From Azospirillum thiophilum (GTDB lineage Bacteria; Pseudomonadota; Alphaproteobacteria; Azospirillales; Azospirillaceae), in NCBI RefSeq assembly GCF_001305595.1, contig NZ_CP012406.1, positions 124,001 to 188,000 of the forward strand: a stretch of DNA of 64,000 nt. The letters are read 5' to 3'. The notes beneath the pieces were generated by a model, which was given only the letters and a program-made list of their open reading frames with translations, had not been told where the DNA came from and made no database searches. Below, one piece after another: positions 21,249 to 31,140 of the stretch (position 1 is its first letter; every line of letters begins with the position of its first letter). The position numbers and the translations under genes were made by a program.

Positions 21249-22793
21249 TCACGGGAAAACGTCGCCGGGATCGGACCCGGGAGGAGTGGCCGGTGTGCTG
21301 GACACCCGCCGGGCACGGTGCGGCAGATAGCTGTCCGCATCGCGCGGGTCACGATAGATGGGGCAAGTGCGGCAGGCTGTCGGGGGATCGGCAGAATTCA
21401 CGGCCAGACGGAAGGCCTGATAGCCTGGACCGTTCCACAGATCTTCCATGGACGTCTCATGGAGGTTTCCGATCCGCGTTCCTGGGATGCAGCAGGCCAT
21501 GACGTCACCGTTGCCCAGAACCACCGCCGAACGCCACGGCTCGGGGCAAGAGGCGCGGCCGGCCCGCGCCGGCACCGCATCGAACGGTCCCTGAATCTCC
21601 AGGCCGATGCCAAGTTCGGCCGCCAGCGCGACCGCCATCCCCCATGCCTCGGCATAACGGGCCTGGTCGAACCACAAGGACTCGGCTTCCATATCCGCGG
21701 TGTAGGCCTCCAGGTGGCGACACTGGACCACATCGAAACCGAGGTCGGCGGCCAACCGGATGAACGGGAGCAATTCCTCCAAATTGCTGCGCATCAACGT
21801 AAAGCCAAGGAGCAGCGTCGGCTGACGACGCTCACCGCGCGCTCCTGCGAGCCGGCGCAGATTGTCCAGGACCTCGTCGAGTGGTGGTGCTCCGCGCCGG
21901 ATGCGGCGATAGGTGGCATCCGTGGCGGCGTCCAGCGACACGTTGATGGACCGCAGCTTGGACTTCAGCAACCGCTCGCAGGTGTCCTGGGACAGATGAG
22001 CACCATTCGTGTTGACGTGGAATGGCACATCCAGGCCGATGATGAAATCCAGCTCGCCGCCGAACCGGTGATCGGCCCACAGGATATCGCCGCTGTAGTC
22101 GGTCTCCACCCCGCGCAACCAACCACGGCGGCTCCATTCACGGATCGGTTCGCGCACCCTGTCGTCCAATCGGGCGACCGAGGCACGCATTTCCCGCGAG
22201 ATGCAGTGGATGCAGTTGAGATTGCACTGCGTCACCGGGCTGAGCAGCAGGCCGGGCGGCACAGGCCCGTCGGCCAGCGGCGGCGAATAGCCGAGCTCGG
22301 CCATCATCCCGTACTCGCCCTGGTGCTTACCGCCGACAAAGCACGCAACATGCCCGGTCATGCGGCGCGCCGCACCGCTGTGCAGCCATACCGTCACCGC
22401 GTTGTCAGCGGTCGCGTCCGGAGACTCCAACACCAATGCGAAGCTGCGCCCTGCAGCCTGCGGGATGGTGGTCAACCGGAGGTCCTGAAAGGCGTTGTCG
22501 AGGATTTTCGCGCCGTCGAACTCCGCCCGGCCCACGAGCCATTCGGTGGGCAGGTCATTGATCGCCAGTTCGGCCGCTTCACCCGTTGGTAGCCTGTAGA
22601 GCGACAAAATCACCCTGGAGTTCCTGATGCCGGCATAGGTTGCGAGCAGCGGCGACACCGACGACAGATGATCGGCAGTCGGGCGAAAGACTTGCACGAC
22701 CTTGCGTCCGGCCAAGACTTTCCCTGCCGGGCGCTGTTCCGGCAGGCTGGGACGAAGTGCCGAGAGGAGTGTGCCGATGATTCTCATCGACAC
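21249..22793 (-). CDS. Radical SAM/SPASM protein with N-terminal beta-rich module
   Basis: The 514-residue protein has a radical SAM core with CNLNCIHC (CxxxCxxC near 188-195) and a C-terminal SPASM-like region (about 420-490) with cysteines in CPEPW, VMACCIPGT and CRTCPIY for extra Fe-S clusters. The first 170 residues are a separate, beta-rich domain (VQVFRPTADHLSSVSPLLATY ... LDNAFQDLRL). It resembles modules fused to glycosyltransferases and surface-polysaccharide enzymes, judged from memory. SPASM enzymes usually modify peptides or enzymes. GTG at 22793 is spaced well from AGGA; ATG two codons in is possible. No partner enzymes are nearby apart from the small convergent peptide gene. Confidence 0.8.
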   Translation of the reverse strand: MSMRIIGTLLSALRPSLPEQRPAGKVLAGRKVVQVFRPTADHLSSVSPLLATYAGIRNSRVILSLYRLPTGEAAELAINDLPTEWLVGRAEFDGAKILDNAFQDLRLTTIPQAAGRSFALVLESPDATADNAVTVWLHSGAARRMTGHVACFVGGKHQGEYGMMAELGYSPPLADGPVPPGLLLSPVTQCNLNCIHCISREMRASVARLDDRVREPIREWSRRGWLRGVETDYSGDILWADHRFGGELDFIIGLDVPFHVNTNGAHLSQDTCERLLKSKLRSINVSLDAATDATYRRIRRGAPPLDEVLDNLRRLAGARGERRQPTLLLGFTLMRSNLEELLPFIRLAADLGFDVVQCRHLEAYTADMEAESLWFDQARYAEAWGMAVALAAELGIGLEIQGPFDAVPARAGRASCPEPWRSAVVLGNGDVMACCIPGTRIGNLHETSMEDLWNGPGYQAFRLAVNSADPPTACRTCPIYRDPRDADSYLPHRARRVSSTPATPPGSDPGDVFP

Positions 22794-22953
22794 ACTATTC
22801 CTACAAGCAAAAATAGCGTCAAGCCGGGAAAGAGGCGAGGGATAGGGCGACCAGACATGCCAGAGTTGGCAATAGCGTGCCCTTATCCTCGCCGATCGCC
22901 CGATCCTCGACGCCGGTCGCCGACCGGGCAGTTCATCTCCTGCAAGTGGGCTC

Positions 22954-25602
22954 TCAACCGGCCCGCATGCGGTCGACCAGACTGTCGACCTGCGAGCCGA
23001 GCGAGCGCACCTCGTCCGCCACGGTGGACGACGCGGTCAGCACACGATTGGCAGACTCGCCCGATTCAGCGGCGGCACGGGCCACCGAGTCGATGTTGCG
23101 GCGCACATGCTGGGTGCCGTCGGCGGCCTCGCCGACATTGCGGGCGATCTCGCGGGTGGCCGCGCTCTGCTGCTCGACGGCGGCGGCGACCGTGGCGGCG
23201 ATCTCGTTGATCTCGCGAATGGTGCCGGCAATGGAGCGGATGGCGTCCACCGCATCCTGCGTCACCGCCTGCATCGCCTGGATCTGGCTGGAGATTTCCT
23301 CGGTCGCCTTGCCGGTCTGGTTGGCGAGGCTCTTCACCTCGCTCGCCACCACGGCGAAGCCCTTGCCGGCCTCTCCCGCCCGCGCCGCCTCGATGGTGGC
23401 GTTCAGCGCCAGCAGGTTGGTCTGGCTGGCGATGTCGTTGATGAGGTTGACCACCTCGCCGATCTTGTTGGCGCTCTGCGACAATCCCTCGACCGTGCGA
23501 TCGGTGCGTTCGGCCTCGTCGGCCGCCTTGCGGGCGATGCGGCTGGAGGTGTGGACCTGCGAGCCGATCTCCTGGATGGAGGCCGACAGTTCCTCGGTCG
23601 CGGCGGCCACCGCCTTGACGCTGCCTTCGGCCTGCTGGGAGGTGCTGGCGGCGGTCGAGGCCTCGCCGGTGGTGGCCTCGGCGTTGCGGCTCATGCGCTG
23701 GGCCATGTCCTGCATCTCTCCGGCGGCGCGGGCGACACGGTCGAGCACGCCGCGGACGCTGCTCTCGAAACTCTCCGCCATCTCGACCATGGCGCGACGG
23801 CGTTCGCCGGCGGCACGGCTGCGTTCGGTCTCGGCCCGGGCGTTGGCGGCGTTCGCCTCGTTGGCGGTGTCGCGGAAGACCATCAGGGCACGGGTCATGT
23901 CGCCGATCTCGTCCGTCCCGGCGACGGGGATCGGCGCGTTGAGGTTGCCGCCGGCAATCGCCCGCATGGCGTCCGACAACTGGCCGATGCGGGCGACGAT
24001 GTTGCGGCCGACCACGAACCAGGCCAGCGCGGCGGCACCGACCAGGCTGGCGGCGGCGAACAGGATCAGCATCATCCGGCCGGTGGCCAGCGCATCGGTC
24101 GCCCCGGCGGCGGCGGAATCCGCCTCCTTCTTCATCGCCAGGATCTGGCCGTCGATCATGCCGGCGAACTCCTGGGCGATCTGGCGGTTCTCGGCCAGGA
24201 TCAGCTCGTTCTCGTCGACCGCCTGCAACTCCGACCGGCGCAGCGCGAACAGGCTGGACTCGCCCATGCCGAAGCCGATCAGGGCTTCGGCACTGCGGAC
24301 CAGCTTCGGCAGCCCGTCGTCGCCGACCGACTGCAAAGCCTTCAACCGCTCCGTCATCGCCTTGGCGGCGGCGGCGTAGCGCGCCTCCAGCGTCGCCAGC
24401 CGATCCTCCGTCGGGGCCTGCGTCGCCTCGTTCAGGGCACCGACGGTGGCGGCTGCGTAGGTCGACAGCTCCAGATATGTCCGGAAGCGGGCCAGCCCGT
24501 CGCCCAGCAGATCCTGCATCGAATCGCGGGTCTGCGAGCGGATGTTGACGCTGGACAGCTTGATCTCGGCCTTCAGCCGCATCAGCGGCGATTCCATCTG
24601 GTCCAGCAGCGCCGCCTGCTTGCGCGCCGCCTCGGCCAGCACATCGGCGATCTTCTGGCGGATGGTGGCGCGCTCGCCGCTGTCCGCCGGCAGTTCCAGC
24701 GCCTTGCGGCGCAGGTCGAACACCCCGTCGGCACCGTCGCCCAGCAGGAAGAAGGCGTCGAGCCCGTCGGAGGTCTCCTTGCTCAGGCGGCTGCCCACCT
24801 GCGCGGTGGCGCTGACCATGCGGGCGGCGGCTTCCAGATAGTTTTGCTGGTGCTGGGTGACGGCGAAGGCGGTCTCGGCGCCGCCGGCGCGGGTCAGCGC
24901 CTCGGACGAAACGCTGAGGTCGCCGCGCACCTCATACATGGTGATCAGCGAGCGCACAGCGTCCCCCAGCGCGTTCATGTCGCGCTCGGTGCTGGTGTCC
25001 AGCGTCTCGCCCTTGCCGCGCAGGGTCGCGCCGGCCCGGTCGGTCAGCGGCGTCAGGGCGGCCAGGAAGGCGTCGTAGGAGGTCGCCAGCCCGACGCCCT
25101 TTTCCTCGCGGGTGTCGCGAACGGACAGGCGGCGTTCGACGGCAGCGTTCTCCTTGTCCAGCGTGGCGACCAGCGCCTGGGTCTTGGCCCGCAGATCCGG
25201 GATGCGCGCATCGCCGGGGCGGCGGCCGCCAAGCTCGTCCACCAGGGCGGCCAGCGTCTTGGCGCTGCCCATGATCTGGCGGTAGGCGCGCTCGCGCTCG
25301 GCCTGGGTTTCGGCGGAGTCCAGCACCGGAGCGGCGGCGGCGATGCCGCTGCTTTCGCCGGACAGGCGCTTGGCCAGCTCCATTTCCGGCAGGCCGGTGC
25401 CGACGATCTGTGTCAGCGGCGCCTCCACCGCCGAGAAGGAGGTCAGGCCGACGCCGCTGGCCGCGACCGTCATGCCCGCCATGCCGGCGAAAGCCATCAG
25501 GAGCTTGCCGCGCACGCCCAGGCGGCGGCCGCGCGGTTGGCCGTGTGTCTCGCCATACTGCCGACCCGGCATCGTCGTATCGTCGCGGTCGTCGATCGTC
25601 AT
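22954..25602 (-). CDS. Methyl-accepting chemotaxis protein, large helical periplasmic domain
   Basis: The 882-residue receptor has a first membrane helix (about 34-56), a long, mainly helical periplasmic region (about 57-515), a second helix (about 520-545, MLILFAAASLVGAAALAW), HAMP (about 545-600) and a C-terminal signalling domain with the hairpin tip around NLLALNATIEAARAGEAGKG. The long helical sensor suggests a helical-bimodular-type ligand domain; the ligand is unknown. It is a single gene on the minus strand, divergent from the FIST gene. No CheR or CheB pentapeptide tether is seen at the C-terminus. Confidence 0.9.
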   Translation of the reverse strand: MTIDDRDDTTMPGRQYGETHGQPRGRRLGVRGKLLMAFAGMAGMTVAASGVGLTSFSAVEAPLTQIVGTGLPEMELAKRLSGESSGIAAAAPVLDSAETQAERERAYRQIMGSAKTLAALVDELGGRRPGDARIPDLRAKTQALVATLDKENAAVERRLSVRDTREEKGVGLATSYDAFLAALTPLTDRAGATLRGKGETLDTSTERDMNALGDAVRSLITMYEVRGDLSVSSEALTRAGGAETAFAVTQHQQNYLEAAARMVSATAQVGSRLSKETSDGLDAFFLLGDGADGVFDLRRKALELPADSGERATIRQKIADVLAEAARKQAALLDQMESPLMRLKAEIKLSSVNIRSQTRDSMQDLLGDGLARFRTYLELSTYAAATVGALNEATQAPTEDRLATLEARYAAAAKAMTERLKALQSVGDDGLPKLVRSAEALIGFGMGESSLFALRRSELQAVDENELILAENRQIAQEFAGMIDGQILAMKKEADSAAAGATDALATGRMMLILFAAASLVGAAALAWFVVGRNIVARIGQLSDAMRAIAGGNLNAPIPVAGTDEIGDMTRALMVFRDTANEANAANARAETERSRAAGERRRAMVEMAESFESSVRGVLDRVARAAGEMQDMAQRMSRNAEATTGEASTAASTSQQAEGSVKAVAAATEELSASIQEIGSQVHTSSRIARKAADEAERTDRTVEGLSQSANKIGEVVNLINDIASQTNLLALNATIEAARAGEAGKGFAVVASEVKSLANQTGKATEEISSQIQAMQAVTQDAVDAIRSIAGTIREINEIAATVAAAVEQQSAATREIARNVGEAADGTQHVRRNIDSVARAAAESGESANRVLTASSTVADEVRSLGSQVDSLVDRMRAG

Positions 25603-25976
25603 GCTGCGCCCCTAACCTCCCGGAAAAAGTGACCGACCTGGCTTGCCGCCCCTTGTGTCTTCGTCGGGTGTGTTTGCGTTCGCCTGCAGGCACCCGGATC
25701 GGCCCCGCCGCGGCCGCTCCCCCTCCCCCAAGGGATTGATTCGGTTCCGCACTGCTTGGCCAGCCAACCATACTGCAGTGTGGTTGACAGATCCTTACGG
25801 GGGAACTCCCATTTTCCGCCATCGAGGGCATAGCCTCTTTCGATGGAATGAGGGCGCCCAGCCATCCGGGCATGCGTCATTATGACTACTGGCCCCATCC
25901 AAAGGTAATAGTGCCTCTGCCTGGCTTCGGCTTCATGTTACCCTTTCGGGCGGGCTGGCTGGAATGGAGACGAGGC
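25603..25976. other. Intergenic region between divergent chemoreceptor and FIST genes
   Basis: About 370 bases with no convincing gene. It includes a 20-bp near-perfect palindrome at 25766-25785 directly next to a TTGACA hexamer; otherwise nothing recognisable. Confidence 0.4.
25766..25785. promoter_or_regulatory. 20-bp near-perfect palindrome, candidate operator
   Basis: AACCATACTGCAGTGTGGTT is symmetric except for one base pair. It overlaps a TTGACA hexamer (25784-25789) reading toward the FIST operon, but no good -10 follows at standard spacing. It may bind a regulator of the FIST-kinase operon. Confidence 0.4.
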
Positions 25977-27131
25977 ATGCGGGTCTGGCAGACGGTGATC
26001 GCACCCTCGGTGGCATGGCCGTGCCCGCCGGCCGCCCCGCAGCCGGTTCAACTCGTGCTGGTCTTCGGCTCCGTCGCCCGGCTCGACCGGCCGGGCTTCG
26101 CCGAGGCGCTCGCCGCCGCCCATCCCGGAGCATTGCTGGCCGGATGCAGCACCGCGGGCGAGATCGTCGGCGATCGTGTGCTCGACGACTCCTGCACCGT
26201 CACCGCCATCCGGTTCGACCGCGGCGAGGTCGCGGCGGCGGAGGCCGACATCGCATCCATCGCGGAGTCCGGGCAGGCGGGGGAGGTTCTGGGCAAGGCG
26301 CTTGCCGCAAGGCCCGGCCTGACCGGCGTCCTTCTGTTCGCCCCCGGCGTCGCGGTGAACGGCAGCGCGCTGATCGACGGGCTGGTCGACTGCCTGCCGG
26401 CGGGCGTGCCGGTGTCCGGCGGGCTGGCGGGCGACGGCGGCGCCTTCGTCCGCACCCTGGTCCTGGGGCCGTCCGGCCTGTCGGACGGGCGGGCGGTCGC
26501 GGTCGGCTTCTATGGCGAGTCCCTGCAATTCGGGCTCGGTTCCGTCGGCGGATGGGAGCCGTTCGGGCCGGCGCGCAAGGTGACGCGGGCGGTCGGCAAC
26601 CTGCTGCTGCAGCTGGACGGGGAACCGGCGCTGAACATCTACAAGCGCTATCTCGGCGACTATGCCCGCGACCTGCCGGCGTCCGGCCTGCTGTTCCCGT
26701 TCGAACTGTTGAACCGCAACCATGATTCGGTCGGGCTGATCCGCACCATCCTCGGCATCGACGAGGATGCCGGCGGCCTGATCCTGGCCGGCACGGTGGA
26801 CGAGGGATATTACCTGCGGCTGATGCATGCCAGCACCGACGGGCTGGTCGACGGGGCGGAGCAGGCCGGCGCCATCGCAGCCGCCGGTAAAGCGGGGGAT
26901 GGCGGGAAGGATGCCGACGACCGGCTCGCCCTGCTGGTCAGCTGCGTCGGGCGCAAGCTGGTGATGGGCGACCGGGTGGAGGAGGAGGTGCAGGCGGTGG
27001 CCGACCGGCTGGGGCCGGGCACGGTGCTGACCGGCTTCTATTCCTACGGCGAGATCGGGCCGATGCGCGACATGCTCGATTGCCGGCTGCACAACCAGAC
27101 GATGACGGTCGCCCTGCTGACGGAACGCTGA
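25977..27131 (+). CDS. FIST-domain sensory protein (NosP-like candidate)
   Basis: The 384-residue protein carries FIST_N (about 20-215; LVFGSVARLDRPGF, LAGCSTAGEI, VPVSGGLAGDGG) and FIST_C (about 220-380; ending GFYSYGEIGP and the hallmark HNQTMTVALL). FIST proteins are cytoplasmic ligand sensors; the NosP subgroup binds haem and NO and is encoded beside a hybrid histidine kinase. Here the gene ends five bases before a hybrid kinase that is itself coupled to an HD-GYP gene, the same arrangement. Haem binding cannot be read from sequence alone. The ATG at 25977 follows GGAGACGAGG; the frame is open for 43 more codons without homology. Confidence 0.88.
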   Translation: MRVWQTVIAPSVAWPCPPAAPQPVQLVLVFGSVARLDRPGFAEALAAAHPGALLAGCSTAGEIVGDRVLDDSCTVTAIRFDRGEVAAAEADIASIAESGQAGEVLGKALAARPGLTGVLLFAPGVAVNGSALIDGLVDCLPAGVPVSGGLAGDGGAFVRTLVLGPSGLSDGRAVAVGFYGESLQFGLGSVGGWEPFGPARKVTRAVGNLLLQLDGEPALNIYKRYLGDYARDLPASGLLFPFELLNRNHDSVGLIRTILGIDEDAGGLILAGTVDEGYYLRLMHASTDGLVDGAEQAGAIAAAGKAGDGGKDADDRLALLVSCVGRKLVMGDRVEEEVQAVADRLGPGTVLTGFYSYGEIGPMRDMLDCRLHNQTMTVALLTER

Positions 27132-27135
27132 CCGC

Positions 27136-30100
27136 ATGCACCGCCTGCTGCAAAACCAGTTCAAGCGCGTGCTGGGCCTGCCCACCGCCGAGGCGGCGGA
27201 GCCGGTGCTGGCCGAGTTGCGGGCGCTCGCCGGCAGCGCCGGCCTGTCGCCGGAGGCGGCGCGGGTGCTGGACGGGCTGCCGGCGCTGTTCGCCCGCATC
27301 TCGCAAAGCTACGACCAGGCCGACCGCGACCTGACCCTGCGGGCCCGCAGCCTGCAATTGAGTTCGGAGGAACTGGCCGACGCCAACGAGCGGCTGCGGC
27401 GCGAGGCGGCGGCCCAGGCCCATGCCATCCACCGGCTGCGCGGCGTCGCCAACAGCCTGTTGCGGGCCGACGGACGCCCGGAACTGCCGGATTCCGCCGA
27501 CGCCGGCCCGACCGACAGCCTGGAGCGGCTGAGCCAGCTGATGGCCGCGCTGGTGGCGGAGCGTTCCGCGGCGCAGCGGGCGCTGGAGCGGCAGAAATTC
27601 GCCCTCGACCAGCATGCCATCGTCAGCATCACCGATCACCGCGGCGTCATCACCTACGCCAACGACAAGTTCTGCCAGATCAGCGGCTTCCCCCGGGACG
27701 AACTGCTGGGCAACACGCACCGGATCGTGAATTCCGGCCACCATCCCGCCGGCTTCTTCGCGGAGATGTGGCGCACCATCACGGACGGGCAGGTCTGGCA
27801 CGGCGAGATCTGCAACCGGACCAAGGCGGGCGAGGAGTATTGGGTCGCCGCGACCATCGTTCCGCAACCGGGCACCGGCGGAAAGCCGCACCAGTACATC
27901 GCCATCCGCACCGACATCACCCAGCGCCGGCGGATGGAGGCGGAGCTGGAGGACAGCCGCCGCTTCCTGCAGAGCATCACCGACAGCATGGGCGAAGGCG
28001 TCTTCTCGCTCGACCGCAGCGGCTTCTGCACCTTCCTCAATCCGGAAGCCGAACGGCTGCTCGGCTGGCCGCTGGAGGATCTGCGCGACATCACCCTGCA
28101 CGACGCCGTCCATCACAAGGACGGGATGGGGCGGCCGGTCGCCAAGGAGGATTGCGCGGTGCTGTCCAGCATCCGGCGCGGCGAGATCCACCGCTCGGAG
28201 AACGACCATTTCGTCCGGCGCGACGGCACCGTCTTTCCCATCGCCATCACCGCGGTGCCGCTGCGCGAGGACGGTCGCATCGTCGGCTCGGTCACCGTCT
28301 TCCGCGACATCACCGAACGCCGGCGCATGCTGACCGCCCTGCAGGAGAGCGAGGAACGGCTGATCGTGGCGCTGGACGCCTCCAACACCGGGCTGTGGGA
28401 CTGGAATCCGGTGTCGGACTACGCCTATTTCTCCGACCGCTGGCTGGCCATGCTCGGTTATGCCCAGGGCGAGTTGCCGCCCTGCGGCGCCACCTGGCTC
28501 GACCTGCTGCACCCCGACGACCGGGAGCGCGTGCTGTCCGCGCTGGAGGAGCATGTCGGCGGCCGGGAGCCGGTCTACGAGGTCGAGTTCCGCATGCGTC
28601 ACAAGTCGGGCGACTGGGTGTGGATCCTGTCGGCCGGCAAGGTGACGGACCGCGATCCGGCCGGCCTGCCGACCCGCATCACCGGCATCCACAAGGACGT
28701 CACCGACCGCAAGCGCACCGAGGACGAACTGGCCCGCGCCAAGGAGGAGGCCGACCGCGCCAACCGGCAGAAAAGCGATTTCCTGGCCAACATGAGCCAC
28801 GAGATACGGACGCCGATGAATGCGGTGATCGGGCTGAGCCACCTGATGATGAAGACCGAGCTGACGGCCCGCCAGCGCGACTATCTGGACAAGATCCAGG
28901 CGTCGTCGCGCAGCCTGCTCGGCATCATCAACGACATCCTGGACTTCTCGAAGGTCGAGGCCGGCAAGCTGGAGATCGAGGCGATCCCCTTCCACATCGG
29001 CGACGTGCTGCAGGAGGTGGCGACCGTCGTCCAGCCGCGGTTGCGGGAAAAGGGGCTGGAACTCATCGTCGATCTCGACACCGGCGTGCCGGGCACCCTG
29101 GTCGGCGACCCGTTGCGGCTGGGACAGGTGATCCTCAACCTCGTCTCCAACGCCGTGAAGTTCACCGAACGGGGCGAGGTGGTGGTCTCGGTCGGCGGCC
29201 ATATCGGCACCGGCGACGAGTACCGGCTGGAGGTGGAGGTCTGCGACACCGGCATCGGCATGTCGCCCGACCAGACGGCGGCGCTGTTCCGCCCCTTCAC
29301 CCAGGCCGACAGCTCGACCACCCGGCGCTTCGGCGGCACCGGGCTGGGGCTGGCGATCTGCCGGCAGCTGGTGGAGCTGATGGGCGGCGGCGTGTCGGTG
29401 GAAAGCCGCCCGGGGGAGGGCAGCATCTTCCGCTTCTCCGTCCGCAGCCGCGTCGCCGCCGGGGAGACGGTGGACGACCGGCTGCCCGGCGACCTGATGG
29501 ACCGCCGGGTGCTGGTGGTCGACGACAGCGACGCCGTGCGCTCCATCCTGACCGACATGCTGGAGCGGTTCGGGTTGGCCGTGGAATCGGTCGGCGACGG
29601 CCGGTCCGCCCTGCGCCGGCTGGAGGAGGGGCAGGCCGGCCTCAAGCCGGCGGTGGAGCTGGTGGTGCTGGACTGGCGCATGCCGGACCTGGACGGGGTG
29701 GAGACGCTGCGCCGGCTGCGCGCGCTCCCCGGCGTCCGGTCCCCGGTGGTGATGACGACCGCCTATGGCGCCGAGGGCGTCCAGGCGGCGCTGGACATGG
29801 CTCTGGACGGAACGCCGAACGGAGCGCCGCCGGTCACCGCCATCCTGGAAAAGCCGGTGACGCCTTCGGCGATGTTCGATTCGGTGATGACGGCGCTCGG
29901 CGGCTCGGCGCCGCGGACCGCCGCCGACTCCGTGCGCCGTCTGCGCGATCCGGCGCAATCGACCGAACTGTCGGCGCTGGTCGGGCGCAGCGTGCTGCTG
30001 GTGGAGGACAACCCGGTCAACCAGCAGGTGGCAAGCGGCCTGCTGGAGCTGGTCGGCATCGAGGCGATGGTGGTCGCCAGCGGCGAGGAGGCCCTGCAAT

Positions 30101-31140
30101 GCCTGCGCGAGGTCAAGTTCGACCTGGTGCTGATGGACGTGCAGATGCCGGGGCTGGACGGCTATGAGACGACCCGGCTCGTCCGGCGCGAGCTGGAACT
30201 GTCGGCCCTGCCCATCGTCGCCATGACCGCCCATGCCATGGCCGGCGACCGCGAGCGCTGCCTGGACGCCGGCATGAACGACCATGTCTCCAAGCCGATC
30301 GACCCGGAAGCGCTCTACGCCGCGCTCGCCCGCTGGCTGAAGCCGGTGCGCGGGCTTGGCGGCGGGGGAGCGGCAAGCACCGCGCCGACGCTGGCGGCGG
30401 CCGCCGTCTCGGCCGCTCCGGCGCTGCCCGACAGCCTGCCGGCGCTCGACCTCGCGGTGGCGCGGCGCAACGTGAACGGCAACCTCGCACTGCTGCGCCG
30501 CATCCTGGTCGATTTCGCCGCCACCCATGCCGACGAGGCGTTGCGTCTGGCCGCCGCGGTACGGGAAGCCCGCTGGCCGGACGTGCTGCGGCTGTCCCAT
30601 ACGCTGAAAGGCACCGCCGCCACCGTCGGCGCCATGGACCTGTCGGTCCTGGCCGGCGCGGTGGAGCAGGGTGCCATGGCCGATCCGCCTGTGCTGGAGG
30701 ACGGCCTGCTGGACCGGCTTGCCGGCGCGCTCGCCGTCGTGGTGGAAGGCATCGGCGTCCTGGGCCGGCCGGTGCCGCCGGATACGCCCGCGCCGCCCGC
30801 CCCCGCGTCCAACCTCGCGCCCGGGCACACATCCGGGCCCGCTTCCGCAAGCCCGGCGTCCGATGGCCGGCCCGGATCCTCCTGTCCGCCGGACCTCCGG
30901 CGGGCGGCACTGCCCTTGGCCGACCGGCTGGGAACACTGCTGGCCGCCGGCGACCCGGAGGCGGGCGATCTTGCCGACGCGCTGGTCGGCCTGCTGGCCG
31001 GAAGCCCGGCAGCGGCAGCGGCCGAACGGGTCGGCCGCCATGCCGCAGCCTTCGACTTCGACGACGCCGCCGCCGCCCTGGCCGACCTGCGCGACCAACT
31101 CGGCCACCAACCCGGGGATCTTGGAGAGACCGCGTCATGA
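27136..31140 (+). CDS. Hybrid histidine kinase: PAS x3, HisKA, HATPase, REC x2, Hpt
   Basis: A 1334-residue cytoplasmic kinase with no membrane segment. An N-terminal helical region (about 1-150) precedes three PAS domains (about 155-270, 275-400, 405-530). HisKA follows (SHEIRTPMNAVIG, His555), then HATPase_c (NLVSNAVKFTERG, GTGLGLAICRQL), two receiver domains (phospho-acceptors Asp846 in VVLDWRMPD and Asp1001 in LVLMDVQMPG) and an Hpt domain (LSHTLKGTAATVG, His1155). The internal relay could pass phosphate to the HD-GYP response regulator encoded next, which overlaps by four bases. FIST protein upstream is the likely input. The Ala/Pro-rich tail after Hpt is poorly conserved-looking. Confidence 0.92.
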   Translation: MHRLLQNQFKRVLGLPTAEAAEPVLAELRALAGSAGLSPEAARVLDGLPALFARISQSYDQADRDLTLRARSLQLSSEELADANERLRREAAAQAHAIHRLRGVANSLLRADGRPELPDSADAGPTDSLERLSQLMAALVAERSAAQRALERQKFALDQHAIVSITDHRGVITYANDKFCQISGFPRDELLGNTHRIVNSGHHPAGFFAEMWRTITDGQVWHGEICNRTKAGEEYWVAATIVPQPGTGGKPHQYIAIRTDITQRRRMEAELEDSRRFLQSITDSMGEGVFSLDRSGFCTFLNPEAERLLGWPLEDLRDITLHDAVHHKDGMGRPVAKEDCAVLSSIRRGEIHRSENDHFVRRDGTVFPIAITAVPLREDGRIVGSVTVFRDITERRRMLTALQESEERLIVALDASNTGLWDWNPVSDYAYFSDRWLAMLGYAQGELPPCGATWLDLLHPDDRERVLSALEEHVGGREPVYEVEFRMRHKSGDWVWILSAGKVTDRDPAGLPTRITGIHKDVTDRKRTEDELARAKEEADRANRQKSDFLANMSHEIRTPMNAVIGLSHLMMKTELTARQRDYLDKIQASSRSLLGIINDILDFSKVEAGKLEIEAIPFHIGDVLQEVATVVQPRLREKGLELIVDLDTGVPGTLVGDPLRLGQVILNLVSNAVKFTERGEVVVSVGGHIGTGDEYRLEVEVCDTGIGMSPDQTAALFRPFTQADSSTTRRFGGTGLGLAICRQLVELMGGGVSVESRPGEGSIFRFSVRSRVAAGETVDDRLPGDLMDRRVLVVDDSDAVRSILTDMLERFGLAVESVGDGRSALRRLEEGQAGLKPAVELVVLDWRMPDLDGVETLRRLRALPGVRSPVVMTTAYGAEGVQAALDMALDGTPNGAPPVTAILEKPVTPSAMFDSVMTALGGSAPRTAADSVRRLRDPAQSTELSALVGRSVLLVEDNPVNQQVASGLLELVGIEAMVVASGEEALQCLREVKFDLVLMDVQMPGLDGYETTRLVRRELELSALPIVAMTAHAMAGDRERCLDAGMNDHVSKPIDPEALYAALARWLKPVRGLGGGGAASTAPTLAAAAVSAAPALPDSLPALDLAVARRNVNGNLALLRRILVDFAATHADEALRLAAAVREARWPDVLRLSHTLKGTAATVGAMDLSVLAGAVEQGAMADPPVLEDGLLDRLAGALAVVVEGIGVLGRPVPPDTPAPPAPASNLAPGHTSGPASASPASDGRPGSSCPPDLRRAALPLADRLGTLLAAGDPEAGDLADALVGLLAGSPAAAAAERVGRHAAAFDFDDAAAALADLRDQLGHQPGDLGETAS

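Noticed and set aside
26938..31110. 1390-residue minus-strand ORF opposite the hybrid kinase
   Set aside because: Antisense shadow; no domain, while the plus strand shows PAS, HisKA, REC and Hpt motifs.
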